From Allobaculum sp. Allo2 (lineage in GTDB: Bacteria; Bacillota_I; Bacilli_A; Erysipelotrichales; Erysipelotrichaceae), in assembly GCF_022701175.1 (NCBI RefSeq), contig NZ_CP078088.1, positions 1,860,001-1,924,000 on the forward strand: a DNA stretch of 64,000 nucleotides. Direction: 5' to 3'. Positions 49,453 to 59,839 of this stretch are shown one piece after another. Under the pieces are notes generated by a model. It was not told where the DNA came from and made no database searches. It worked only from the letters and a program-made list of their open reading frames with translations. Within the stretch, counting starts at the first letter, position 1. The number at the start of each line of letters is the position of its first letter. The position numbers and the translations under genes were made by a program.

Positions 49453-50556
49453 TTAGTAATTGAGGTTGTATTTTTCCACGTTTTCGAGATGCTCTTCGTA
49501 AGTTCGTGCAAAATGCGTCGCGCCGTCTCCATAAATGTCGCTGACAAAATAGAGATAGTCGTTATCCGCTGGGGAAAGCGCCGCATCTAAAGCCGCTGCA
49601 CCCGGATTGAGAATCGGTCCGATCGGCAGACCGTCATGCATATAGGTGTTGTAGGGCGAATCGATATCGGCATTGGTTTCGCAGTCTTCCGGCTTTTCGA
49701 ACTGGTCATACAGTGCGTAGCACACCGTGACGGAGCTCTGAAGCGGCATGCCCTGCTCGAGGCGGTTTTTAAACACGCCGGCGATATCAGGCATAATCGA
49801 CGCATCGCCCGATTCAAACTGAACGACGCTCGCAAACGTAACGATCTGCTGGACGCTCATCGAGGAGGCATCAAACTGCGCTTTATGTGCATCATAATAT
49901 GCCTGGAACTGATCGAGCATCATGTAAGTGACCTGTTCGGCGCTCATGTCGAAATCCATGTAGTAGGTTTCCGGGTACAGATAGCCTTCGAGTTTTACAA
50001 AATACTGATCGTTGCAGACTTCCTCGGGATTGAGGAAGGAATAGCGCGTACTCGCCTGCTGAATGAACTCATTGCTGTTCCACAGATCGAGAAGCTGATC
50101 CGCCGTCAGATCCGGCAGCGCTTCGCTGATTCGCTTGGCGATATCCTTGGCCCAGCTTCCTTCCGGAATCGTCACGACCGCATAGGAGGCGGCGAGATTG
50201 GCCGGATCGGAAAGATAGTCAAGGATTTCGGGAACGCTCATGTTTTTCGCGAGTTCGTACGTGCCCACGTAATAGGAAAAGCCATCGTGAATTTTGGAAT
50301 ACCATTCGGCTGCCGTCCGGTTTTTCAGAAGGCCGGCTTCGTCAAGCGACGTGAGAACTTCAGCGGCGCTTTCACCTTCGGTAACTTTAATCGCGATGGA
50401 TTCGGTCTGGTCAGAAACGGGTTCAAGTCCGCTCTGAAACCAGAACCAGCCTCCGGCTCCTGCGGCAAGCACAAGAACCAGAAGGATGATGGTAACAGTT
50501 AGTCCGACGTGTGATTTGCGTTTTCTTACTTTTTCATTGCAGGAAAGACAGTACAC
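49453..50556 (-). CDS. mltG: Endolytic transglycosylase MltG
   Basis: Cleaves nascent peptidoglycan strands. About 367 residues: one N-terminal membrane helix (VTIILLVLVLAAGAGGWFWF), LysM-like part, YceG domain with PEGSWAKDIA, LEGYLYPETY, FASVVQFES and AGVFKNRLEQGMPLQSS. Where most relatives have Glu-Lys-Glu in this motif, here it is Gln-Phe-Glu. The start is unclear: GTG at 50556 keeps the frame; ATG at 50537 would need one extra A and would give MKKVRKRKSHV, a typical YceG N-terminus. Follows yrzB by 19 bp or so. Confidence 0.85.
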   Translation of the reverse strand: MYCLSCNEKVRKRKSHVGLTVTIILLVLVLAAGAGGWFWFQSGLEPVSDQTESIAIKVTEGESAAEVLTSLDEAGLLKNRTAAEWYSKIHDGFSYYVGTYELAKNMSVPEILDYLSDPANLAASYAVVTIPEGSWAKDIAKRISEALPDLTADQLLDLWNSNEFIQQASTRYSFLNPEEVCNDQYFVKLEGYLYPETYYMDFDMSAEQVTYMMLDQFQAYYDAHKAQFDASSMSVQQIVTFASVVQFESGDASIMPDIAGVFKNRLEQGMPLQSSVTVCYALYDQFEKPEDCETNADIDSPYNTYMHDGLPIGPILNPGAAALDAALSPADNDYLYFVSDIYGDGATHFARTYEEHLENVEKYNLNY

Positions 50557-50575
50557 TCCGTCAGGTCGACCTGAA

Positions 50576-50836
50576 CTAGTCTTCTGTTTCCTCCTCGTCG
50601 GTCGCAAAAGCGCCGATGACTTCTTCAACCATGTTCCATTCGTCATCGGTTTCGATCGGAATCAGTTCGCCTTCATCGTTATAGGCGGAAGCGAATACTT
50701 CCTCTTCCGTTCCCTGCGGATCCTGGAAGACGACGTACTGTTTTCCTGTGTTCGGATCGTCAAACGTAAACAGAATGACCATGCGTTTTTCTTCGCCGTT
50801 TTCATCAACGACGTACAGTGAATTCGAGTCAATCAT
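50576..50836 (-). CDS. yrzB: DUF1292 protein YrzB
   Basis: An 86-residue acidic protein of the DUF1292 family (VVDENGEEKRMVILFTFDDP, YVVFQDPQ). Function unknown; in Bacillus it lies between yrrK (ruvX) and mltG, as here. AAGGAG precedes the ATG. Intact frame. Confidence 0.9.
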   Translation of the reverse strand: MIDSNSLYVVDENGEEKRMVILFTFDDPNTGKQYVVFQDPQGTEEEVFASAYNDEGELIPIETDDEWNMVEEVIGAFATDEEETED

Positions 50837-50857
50837 CGCGGTTTCTCCTTTCAGCTC

Positions 50858-50873
50858 CCTCAGGCCTGAGGGA
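50858..50873. repeat. 16-bp palindrome upstream of yrzB
   Basis: CCCTCAGGCCTGAGGG, a perfect palindrome just 5' of the yrzB ribosome binding site in the 208-bp ruvX-yrzB spacer. Operator or RNA hairpin; nothing decides. Confidence 0.5.
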
Positions 50874-51004
50874 TTCCCCTTATTACAGCTTTCTTTTATT
50901 TCTTTCTTACTGATGAACAGAATTCAGGGCAGATGATTTTTCGCTTATTTGTGCAATCGTCTGCTTCCTTTTTGACTGTTCCTGTTCATTGTACCGAAAA
51001 CATT

Positions 51005-51027
51005 GCCAGATTCTAAACGAATCTGGC
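51005..51027 (-). terminator. Hairpin after ruvX
   Basis: GCCAGATTC-TAAAC-GAATCTGGC, 9-bp stem, followed on the minus strand by AATGTTTT. A modest terminator; the operon may read through to yrzB. Confidence 0.55.
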
Positions 51028-51044
51028 GAATGAACAGACATGCA

Positions 51045-51484
51045 TCAATTAAAAGGCATCACCAGTCCGCCGCTCTGGCGGTCGAGATAGCTCTGCAGAA
51101 TCTGTACGGCGGCCATCTGGTCGATGATCTGCTTTCTTTTCTTGCGCTTTACGTTGCCGGAAATCAGGATCTTCTCTGCGGCGGCGGTCGTCAGACGCTC
51201 ATCCCAGAGTTCCACCTGGATGCCTTCGGCTTCCAGCAGTTTGGCAAACTTTTCTGAAACCTGACCGCGAATGCCGATATCGCCGTTCATGTGGCGCGGC
51301 AGACCGAGTACGACTTTTTAACGCCGTTTTCCCGGATCACCTTCAGTACATCCTGCAAAGCCGCATCGTAGTCGTCCGGTGCAAAGCGGACCGTGGTCAG
51401 CGCTCTGGCGATCATGCCAAGCGGATCGCTGATCGAAATGCCGCAGGTTACCGATCCAAGATCAAGTCCGATAATCCGTTCCAT
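51045..51484 (-). CDS. ruvX: Holliday-junction-resolvase-like YqgF/RuvX
   Basis: RNase H-fold nuclease thought to process 16S rRNA precursor. About 146 residues: [29 protein letters not shown], then [15 protein letters not shown] and [13 protein letters not shown] with a final [13 protein letters not shown]. One A missing near 51315 ([12 protein letters not shown] restored). The ATG directly follows the ireB stop. Confidence 0.93.
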
Positions 51485-51735
51485 TTATTTCTCCAGATAC
51501 GCCCGGACGAGTTCTTCAATGATCTCATAGCGTTCAATCTTCTGGATGGTATTTCTGGCATCTTTATAAGAAGAAATGTAGGCAGGATCGGAACTGATCA
51601 GATATCCTGCGATCTGGTTTTCGGAATTGTATCCGCGTTCCTCGAGTGCTTCAGAAACTTCGCGAAGAATCTTTTGATGTTCTCACGACGGATTTTTTCC
51701 GTGGTAAACATCACGGTTTCAGTAATACGGGCCAT
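51485..51735 (-). CDS. ireB: IreB regulatory phosphoprotein (UPF0297)
   Basis: An 83-residue protein too small and too broken to appear as one open frame. Starts [19 protein letters not shown]; one missing A near 51677 ([19 protein letters not shown] restored) separates the two halves; it continues [21 protein letters not shown] and ends VRAYLEK. IreB is a PASTA-kinase target in enterococci. AGAGGAGGG precedes the ATG; ruvX follows at once. Confidence 0.9.
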
Positions 51736-51935
51736 AATTTACCCTCCTCTATAATATTCTAATCATACACCAAGAAAAACAGGCTGAAAAGCAAGCGCCA
51801 AAAGCGCTCCAGAGACGTCAGGCGCGCAGTTTCCGCCCTTTTCCTGGATTCGAACTGCCTCCAGCATACCTTCTTTTGGACGCAGTCTTTCTTCTTTGCC
51901 TGTTCCATTCGGACAGCGTCCGAACAAAGCAAGAG
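51736..51935. other. Spacer between alaS and ireB
   Basis: Holds a small stem TTCGGAC/GTCCGAA (51908-51924) and a minus-strand TATTAT element before ireB with a poor -35. No gene. Confidence 0.4.
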
Positions 51936-51972
51936 AAAAGCATGCAGGAAAACTCTCTTCGCTGCATGCTTT
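51936..51972 (-). terminator. Terminator of alaS
   Basis: Minus-strand AAAGCATGCAG...CTGCATGCTTTTCTCTTG, 9- to 11-bp stem plus T run, about 75 bp after the stop. Confidence 0.8.
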
Positions 51973-52047
51973 CGTCTTGCCTAACGCATTGATTTTCGGC
52001 TTGTATAAAGCCGTTTTGGCTCTGTTGATTTTGTTACTGATCCAGAA

Positions 52048-54673
52048 TTAGAGCGATTTGGCCATCGCGGTAAAGGAATCGAAGGCTTCGCCGATCTTGG
52101 AGGCATCGCTGCCGCCGGCCTGAGCGAGGTCTTTTTGCCGCCGCCTTTGCCGCCTGTAAGTACTGCGGCTTCACGAACGACGGTTCCTGCATTGACGCCT
52201 TTGACGATTGCATCGCTTCCTGCAGCAGCAACCAGCGTCAGCTTATCGCCGTTCTGCGCGATGAGCAGAATGGCTGCTTTCGGGTCGTTTCCTTTAATGC
52301 TGGAGGCAATTTCCTTCAGAGCCTTGCAGTCCATGTTGTCGACTTTCTTGCAGAGAACATGAAGGCCGTTGATGTCCTTGGATTCCATTGCCCATTCCTT
52401 GCACTTGAAGGAAGCAATCTGGTTTTCGAGTTCCGCAATTTTCTTCTGCAGATCTTTCATCTGATCGAAAGCGGAATCGATCTTCGCATCCAGATTTTTA
52501 ATGCCTTTCGCCTTAGCGGTGTGCGCAATGTGCTCAAGCATTTTCTGCTGCGCTGCGAAATCGTTATACGCCGCCTTGCGGGTCTTGGCGGTAATACGAC
52601 GGGTATCGGAACCGATGGATTCCTCGCCGACGATCTTGAGCACACCGATTTCACTCGTGTTGTCAACATGGCAGCCGGCACAGAATTCCTTGGAGACGTC
52701 GCCCATCGTTACAACACGAACCTGATCGCCGTACTTTTCATCGAACAGCGCGGTCGCACCGGTTTTCTTTGCGTCTTCAATATCGAGGATTTCCCAGGAT
52801 ACAGGAATGGAGTCGGTAATCATGTCGTTGACTCTGGATTCAATTTCCGCGAGTTTTTCTTCGCCGATCTTATCGCGCATGTTGAAGTCAAAACGCAGAT
52901 AGTCCGGTCCGACAAAGCTTCCGGCCTGATGAATCTGATCGCCCAGTACGGATTTCAGTGCGCTCTGCAGCAGGTGCGTTGCCGAGTGGTTGGCCGTTAC
53001 GTTTTCGCGGCGGACCGCATCCACGCTCTGCCATACGGTATCGCCGACATGCAGGATGCCTTCATCGAGTTCGATTTTGAGCAGGTGCTGCTTGTTGCGG
53101 GTTTTAACGCCATCCACTACGCGGGCTTTTACGGTATCGGAGCTGATCGTTCCGGTATCGGCAACCTGACCGCCGGACTGTACATAAAACGGCGTAACAT
53201 CCAGGATCACCTGACCGTCGCCGTCGAGTTCATCGACAAGATGACCGTCCTTGAAGAGAGCGATGACTTTGCCTTCTTCGGCAAGAACGTTGTAGCCGTT
53301 GAATTTGCACGCGCCGGTGAAGTTCATCAGATCTTCGTTCTGGCTGGCGAAGGAATCTTCGACATTGCGGGCAGCACGTGCTCTTTCCTTCTGCTGCTTC
53401 ATCTGTTCGTCGAATTCTGCGCGATCCGCTTTCAGACCGTTTTCTTCGGCGATTTCCTGGGTCATTTCAAACGGGAAACCGTATGTGTCGTAAAGCTTGA
53501 AGGTAATTTCACCGCTCAGCTTGCCGTCTTTGGCTTTGGCCATTTCATCATCGAGCAGCGCCTGACCGTTTTTCAGAGTTTTCTTGAAGATTTCTTCTTC
53601 CTGACGGATGACTTTTTCGTTTTCGTCAATTTTATCCGTCAGATACGGATAGAAGTCTTTCATGTTTTCGCTGACGGTCGGAACGAGCTTGTAAAGGAAC
53701 GGTTCATCCAGACCGAGCTTCAGACCGAAGCGAACGGCACGACGGAGTACGCGGCGCAGAACGTAGCCGCGGCCGGAGTTGGAGAAGCCGGCACCGTCGG
53801 ACAGCGCGAAGACGAGCGTACGGATATGGTCGGCAATAACGCGGAAGGCCATTTTGTTTTCGCCTTCGTATTTTTGCCGGAAAGTTTTTCAGTTTCGTGA
53901 ATGATCGGCAGGAACAGATCGGTATCGAAGTTGGTTTCGCCGTCCTGAACGAGCGCAACCAGACGTTCGAGACCCATGCCGGTATCGATGTTTTTCTGCG
54001 GCAGTTCCTTATAGTCCTTGCGGTCGATCGAAGGATCGCAATCGTACTGGCTGAATACGATGTTCCATACTTCGATGTAGCGATCGTTTTCCATTTCTTC
54101 AAAGAAGAGCTTTTCGCCAAGGTGCTGCGGATCGTACTTTTCGCCGCGGTCAAAATGGATTTCGGTGTCTGGTCCGCCCGGACCTTTGCCGATCTCCCAG
54201 AAGTTTTCCTGGGTACGCAAAATGTGCCTGGGATCTACGCCGCATACTTCGGTCCAGATCCGGTACGCTTCGTCATCATCCGTATAGACGGTGATGTAGA
54301 GCTTATCCTTGTCGATGCCCATCCATTCATCACTGGTCAGAAATTCCCACGCAAACGGAATGGCTTCCGGCTTGAAGTAATCGCCGATGGAGAAGTTTCC
54401 AAGCATTTCGAAGAACGTATGGTGACGGGCGGTTTTGCCGACGTTTTCAATATCGTTGGTACGAATGGATTTCTGCGCGTTGGCAATCCGGTTTTTCTTT
54501 GGCTTTTCCGATCCGTCAAAGTATTTCTTCAGTGCGGCGACACCGGCATTGATCCAGAGAAGCGTCGGGTCGTTATGCGGAATAAGGCTTGCACCGGGTT
54601 CGATCATATGGCCCTTGGATTCAAAGTAATCCAGAAACATCTGACGAACCTGATTTCCGGTAAGTTGTTTCAT
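52048..54673 (-). CDS. alaS: Alanyl-tRNA synthetase
   Basis: Class II synthetase of about 875 residues: catalytic core starting [34 protein letters not shown] and TGMGLERL; editing domain with NHSATHLLQ and [13 protein letters not shown] (HxxxH and CxxxH zinc ligands); C-terminal DHHA1-like domain. Breaks near 53878 ([13 protein letters not shown] restored) and 52132 ([15 protein letters not shown] restored), each one A. AAGGAGTC precedes the ATG. Under T-box control. Confidence 0.95.
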
Positions 54674-54758
54674 ATGACTCCTTTCAGCAGTTTCCTGCTT
54701 ATAATTCCCATTTCAAACTCGAATCTGAAGCGGCTATCAGAGCGTATGGACAGACAAA

Positions 54759-54961
54759 ATAAAAAACGCCCCTGTTTCCAGGAACGTGTACACGCGATGC
54801 CATCCCGGTTTGCCCATGGTTTTCCCATGGACACCCTTAATTTTCTGATAACGCCAGACTGCGGCAGCTCAAGGATGGCTCGAGACAGATGCGCTGTCTT
54901 CTTTCACCGCCGAAGACTCTCTGCAAGCCGCAACTCTGTCCTTTTTCCCTTCAATGCTGCT
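54759..54961 (-). promoter_or_regulatory. T-box riboswitch of alaS
   Basis: On the minus strand the T-box core GGGATGGCATCGCGTG (54806-54791) departs little from GGGTGGNACCGCG and is followed by the terminator CGTTCCTG-GAAA-CAGGGGCG with TTTTTTATTTT (54786-54755). Upstream sequence can fold as Stem I. Uncharged tRNA binding would allow read-through into alaS. The GCN specifier was not located with certainty; several GCC/GCT triplets are possible. Confidence 0.85.
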
Positions 54962-54967
54962 TTTAGA

Positions 54968-54996
54968 AGTATAAACTCTCAAAAAGCTGTGCGCAA
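54968..54996 (-). promoter_or_regulatory. Promoter of alaS
   Basis: Minus-strand TTGCGC (54996-54991), 17-bp spacer, TATACT (54973-54968), just ahead of the T-box leader. Confidence 0.65.
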
Positions 54997-55086
54997 ACAA
55001 ATCCCATAAGAACACGTGCGGCCTTCCCATTCGATTCCCGATCGCCCATCCAAAACGTACACAAACTTCGGGCTACGCTCTGGAAA

Positions 55087-55116
55087 CAAAAGGACGCCTT
55101 ATGTCGCAGGCATCCT
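55087..55116 (-). terminator. Terminator overlapping recD2 stop codon
   Basis: Minus-strand GGATGCC...GGCGTCC with one G-T pair, followed by TTTTGTTT. The stem begins within the recD2 stop region. Confidence 0.65.
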
Positions 55117-57699
55117 ATTTTGTTTCTTCAGAAGACTGGGATCGGAATTCGTCGTGCAGATCACCGGAATCCGATTCGTTTTCGCCGGCTGCATCGGACG
55201 CGTCCGGCTGAATACTTAAAGCTCTCTGATCCATATCGGCCGAATCTCCCGGATCCAGCGCTTCGTCCAGATCGAGATCTTCGATGGCGGATAAATCTAC
55301 AATTTCCTTATCGATCGCCGATGAATCGGCATGGGTTTCATTTAAAGCGGATAAAACGGTCGATTCGTTTGAGCGTACCGGTTCTGCCTCAGCAGCCTGT
55401 GCAATCTGGGCATGATAGGCCGGCGAGGTCAGCGATGTGCCCGGCAGCGGCATATTCGTTCGGCTGACTGCTTTTTGTGCCTTCTCGCCTTGCTTTAGGC
55501 GTTTTTCGGCTACGCGTTTTGCGCAGAGGATTTTCCAGCGCAGACGTTCCTTGAGCGTGGTCTGCCGCGAAGCAGGATCGATACGTCTGGCGCAGATTTC
55601 AAAAACTTCCCGGACCGAAACAATCTTAAGATCCCGCTTGGCCCGGGAAACAGCGGTATAGACCAGACGTTTTGCGCTCATCTTCATCGCCTGTTCCGGA
55701 AGGGAAAATACAACGTCCTGATATTCCGAACCCTGCGCCTTATGGACCGAAACGCACCAGGCGTGGGAAATCATTGCGTTGAACGGGCTGGTCACTTCGT
55801 ATTCGATGTTGTCAAAATGCACGAGAGCCGTACGGGTTTTCGGGACGATTTCCACGATTTCTCCAATATCGCCGTTGTAAATGCCTTCCTGAGCGATATT
55901 CACTTTTAACATGACTTTATCGCCTTCCCGGTAATGCACTTCGTGATAGCCGCCCTGGTTATGTCTTACTTTTTCTACGATTTCCGGCTTTGAAGTCGAA
56001 AAGGGGTTGAGCAGTTCCTGCATAATCGCATTCAGCTCAAATACGCCGCCTTCCCCTTCGTATTTCGGAGAAAGAATCTGCACCTTGCCGGGATTTGGCT
56101 TTTCCATGACGATCTGCGCGATCTGCTCCGACATTTTTTCTCAGGCGCGCAAAGTTCGACGCCATCCGAAAATTCGAAGGGCTGCCCTTGCGAATTTCAT
56201 CCGACAGTTTTGCGATGCCGCTGCCTTTTTCTGACGGTAAAGCTGGTCGAGATGAATCGTGGGAAACTCTTTTGAAGCGATCAGATCGCTGAGCACCTTG
56301 CCTTCCCCAACGCTTTCGAGCTGTTCTTCATCGCCGATGATCAGAAGACGGGTATTTGCGGGCATCGCTTTGAGCAGTGCAGAAAAGAGACGCGTATCGA
56401 CCATGGAAAATTCATCCACGATCATAAAATCGCTCGAATACAGATTGTATTCGTTTTTTCGAAGACATCCGCATCGGGATCCCAGCCAAGCAGCGAATGA
56501 ACGGTACGTCCCGTGGAGCCCGTCAGTTCGCTTAAGCGCTTGGCAGCCCGTCCAGTCGGCGCACAGAGCTGATAGCGGCAGCCGGGCATTACGGTATCCA
56601 GACATTCGAGAATGGCTTTGACGATCGTTGTTTTACCGGTTCCGGGACCGCCGGTCAAAATGGAAACCGGACTGGAAAAGCACGTCTCAATCGCTTCGAT
56701 CTGCTTTTCGCTGTACGTAATGCGATCGCGCCGTTCAATCTGCGCGATCTTTTCGATCAGAGACTGCCGGTCATATCCAGGATTGGATGAACCCGGATGT
56801 TCCTGCATCTGAAGCATCCGTTCAGCCAGAAGATCGCAGATCGAATTTTCCGCTTCCCAGAGAAACCGCGGAAATACGCGGTCTTTTCCAGCTTGATCAT
56901 TTCACAGTTGGACAGGGTAATCAGACTTTCTTCAAAATGGTCCATCCGCTCGCAGAGCTCATACAGAAACGGACGGACAATGAATGTACTGCCGCTCTGG
57001 AAACAGGCGTTTTTCAGTTCGTAGTAAATTCTCGCTTCTGCGCGCTGGTGATCCGTGGCGGAAAGCTTCAGTCCGTTGGCAATGCGCGTACAGGCGCCAT
57101 ACGTTACGCCCATCCCGCCGTAAAACGGGGCGAAGCAGCTTTTCTGTAAATCTTCCAGAGAGTAATTGCGGGCGAGAATCGCACGCGTTTCGGACAGGCT
57201 GACGCCCCAGTGCATCAGGGTCAGAGCGAGTTCTTCTTTTCCCTGCAGATTCGCAATGCCTTCGCTGACGCGTACCGCCAGATTTGGGCGCAGATCGCAT
57301 TTGGTGATCAGGACTTCCGGATTTTCTCGAATTTTCTCAAGCGCGCTTTCCCCGAGCGCGTCGACGATTTTTCGGCGCTGCGCTGGCCGACATACGGGAA
57401 AAAATCGGAACTGAGAAAGCGGACCAGCGTCTCTTCCTTGCTGGTTTCCTGCGCCTGCCAGCTTGAAACTTCAAACTGAAGTCCATAGCGGGGATCCTGA
57501 ATCCAGTGTCCGAAAAGCGTCACCGCGTCTCCGACGAGCAGAGAATTCAGACCGCCGCCCTTGAACACCAGATCTCTTTTTCTTCATACTGCAGACGGCC
57601 GATCTTAAAGCTTCCCCGCTCAAAAATGAAAGTGCGGACGGTTCCGCTTATCGATTCGGTTTCCGGCTGTTCCAGCTCCAGCGTTTCGTACTCGCTCAT
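55115..57699 (-). CDS. recD2: RecD2-type DNA helicase
   Basis: 5'-3' SF1 helicase of RecBC-less bacteria. About 863 residues: N-terminal OB/helix-hairpin domains, Walker A GGPGTGKTTIVKAI, Walker B VDEFSMVD, SVHKAQGSEYQDVV and YTAVSRAKRD (motifs V and VI), then a 150-residue tail ending in acidic, Ser-rich disorder. Frame changes near 57582, 57395, 56850, 56457, 56232 and 56141, all at A, T or G runs. Start ATG at 57699 behind GGGAGAAG; downstream of mnmA. Confidence 0.92.
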
Positions 57700-57756
57700 A
57701 ACTTCTCCCGTCTTTCTGGCCATTCCATTTCGAAATTGGAAATCGATCCGGCTTGC

Positions 57757-59037
57757 TTATTTCGTGTCTTCGGTTTGAGAAGACGCGCTGTTCTGCTCTT
57801 TGGCAGCTTTACGTCGGGCCTTTCTGGCCTTTTCCCGCTCTTTTGCTTCTTTTTCTTTAATGCTTCCGCCTGACGAACGGCCTCTTCTTTCATTGCGGCT
57901 TCGGCTCGGGTCTCGATCGTTTCAAAGACATCGCGATCTTCAAAGAAAACTTGTTCAATGACACCGCCGCCCAGGCATTTATCGGCCATGTAAAATACGG
58001 CTTCCTGACCAGGCGTAACGGCTTCGACACCCTGCGGATAGGAAACGATCGCCTGATTGCCATGAACCTCGAGGGTTACCGGAATGTCCTTCTGGCGATA
58101 GCGGAATTTCACCGTGCACTGTTTCGGGAATTCAAATCCGTCGGGAACGAGCCAGTTGATCCTTTCAATACGGGCACGATCCGAAACGAGCCAGTGCATC
58201 TGGTCGGTACGGGCTACGAAAAGAAGGTTTCGTTCGACGTCCTTTGCTGCGACAAACCAGGGGCCGACAAAGCCGGTAATGTTTAAGCCTTTTCGCTGAC
58301 CGATCGTGTAATACAGCACCCCCTGATGGGTACCCAGTTCCCGACCGGTATCGATATCGATGATCTTTCCTTCTTTCGCCGGCAGATAGTTGCTTAAAAA
58401 CTCCCGGAAGTTGCGTTCGCCGATAAAGCAGATGCCGGTGGAATCCTTCTTTTGGAAACCGAATCCAGAAGAAGCTGACCGGCCAGCCTGCGCACTTCCG
58501 GCTTAGTCAGCGTACCTAATGGAAAGAGCGTTCTGGAGAGCGGCTCTTTGGCGATCTGCGCCAGAAAATACGTCTGGTCCTTATTCTGATCGGCGGCACG
58601 GCCAAGCCAGGCAAATCCGTCTTCGTCAATGCGCGAGCAGTAATGACCGGTCGCGATAGCATCGAATCCGTTTTCCATGGCGTATTTATAAAAGGAGTCA
58701 AACTTGATGTACTGATTGCACAAAATATCCGGATTCGGCGTCCGGCCTTTTTGTATTCTTCCAGGAACGTCGTAAACACGTTGTCCCAGTACTCCCGTAC
58801 GAAATCGACACGAAGCAAGGGCAGCTGCAGATGCTTTGCAACGGCCTGGGCATCGTGATAGTCCTGCTCCTGCGGGCAGACGGAATTGTACAGATCCGGA
58901 TTTCCCGCAATGTCATGGTTGAGAAACGAATCCCAGTTGCGCATGAAGCAGCAGGTCACTTCATGGCCCTGCTCCTTCAGTAAATAGGCGGCAATGGCAC
59001 TGTCCACGCCCCCGCTCAGTCCGACGAGTACTTTCAT
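57757..59037 (-). CDS. mnmA: tRNA-specific 2-thiouridylase MnmA
   Basis: Adds sulfur to U34 of Lys, Glu and Gln tRNAs. About 427 residues: PP-loop LSGGVDSAIAAYLL, catalytic cysteines in NPDILCNQYIKF and DSTGICFIGERNF, C-terminal beta barrel ending GGGVIEQVFFEDRDV, then an extra 50-residue Lys/Ala/Glu helix not seen in most MnmA. Breaks near 58763, 58452 and 57862 need one A each; the last restores ALKKKEAKEREKARKA and a stop at 57757. AAGGAG precedes the ATG. Confidence 0.93.
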
Positions 59038-59225
59038 ACTTGAACTCCTTTCCTGTTCTGTTTCGATATTCCTTCAAGGATAAACTGCCAGAGAAAAACG
59101 GCTGCCGGATCCCGTCTGTTCTGAAACCGTGCAGACTTTCCTCTTTTCGTCCTTTTCTTTTGGCGCCTGAGGACGCGAAAACCTGCACCGTTAAGATTGT
59201 GCAGGGAAATTTGCAGTTCTTTATA

Positions 59226-59260
59226 TTTTGGACTTCCGAGGGCAGTCTGTCAAAACTGCC
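59226..59260 (+). other. Plus-strand hairpin with T run in mnmA upstream region
   Basis: GGCAGT-CTGTCAAA-ACTGCC followed by TCTTTTTC on the plus strand, though no plus-strand gene precedes it. The 480-bp stretch from 59038 to 59516 contains no supported gene. Confidence 0.35.
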
Positions 59261-59441
59261 TCTTTTTCACAAGACGGGCAGTCCAGACGGCCGGCAAGGC
59301 CAGTATGAGAAAGCAGCAGCCGACTCCAGGCCGGTCTTATTAGGGGTATACGCAGATCCGCAGCCGAGCCTTTCTCTATTTTCAGTCTGGTTTCGATATT
59401 TTCTGTCTGGTTTCTGGCGATCTGTCTTTGCTGTCCCATGG

Positions 59442-59470
59442 AAAAAGGCTGCCCTTTTACAGACAGCCTT
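59442..59470 (-). terminator. Terminator of XRE gene
   Basis: AAGGCTG and CAGCCTT with inner pairing, followed on the minus strand by TTTTTCC; about 47 bp after the corrected stop of the XRE gene. Confidence 0.7.
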
Positions 59471-59516
59471 AAATAGTGGTTTTGGGATACGGTGCAGCAG
59501 CTGAAAAGCGAAGCCT

Positions 59517-59839
59517 TCAGTCCATCTCTTCAACCGGTTCTTCAGGCAGACAGAGAACCGGGCCTTCCCGTTTTGTAATGCTGCGTCCTCAATAGGAATG
59601 AAAGAAATCCGCAGTTCCATCCCCAGGCCGTCGGCCAGCCGCTTGAGCAGCTTCAGGGAAGGGTTGCGATGTCCCCGCTCGAGCTTGGAGATATCGCCCT
59701 GGTCAATACCGGTGCGGCGGGCTAGCTCGCTCTGCGTGATCTGCAGTCTTTCCCGGGTATCCAGAATGGCATGAACGATTGCGTATTCAGGACTGCCTTC
59801 TTCGAGGTCAATCGGTGTTTCCCGCTTTGAAATAACCAT
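59517..59839 (-). CDS. XRE-family regulator, HigA-like
   Basis: About 107 residues. After MVISKRETPIDLEEGSPEY comes the linker helix AIVHAILDTRERL and the HTH QITQSELARRTGIDQGDISK with LERGHRNPSLKLLKRLADGL, then ELRISFIPI: the layout of HigA/HigA2 antitoxins. A missing G near 59585 diverts the end; corrected it closes REGPVLCLPEEPVEEMD at 59517. Start ATG at 59839 follows GGAGAAG by 11 bp; an earlier Met at 59887 is possible. No intact toxin gene is next to it. Confidence 0.75.

Noticed and set aside
52359..53900. 513-codon open frame antisense to alaS
   Set aside because: Shadow of the highly conserved alaS reading frame; no start signals or domains.
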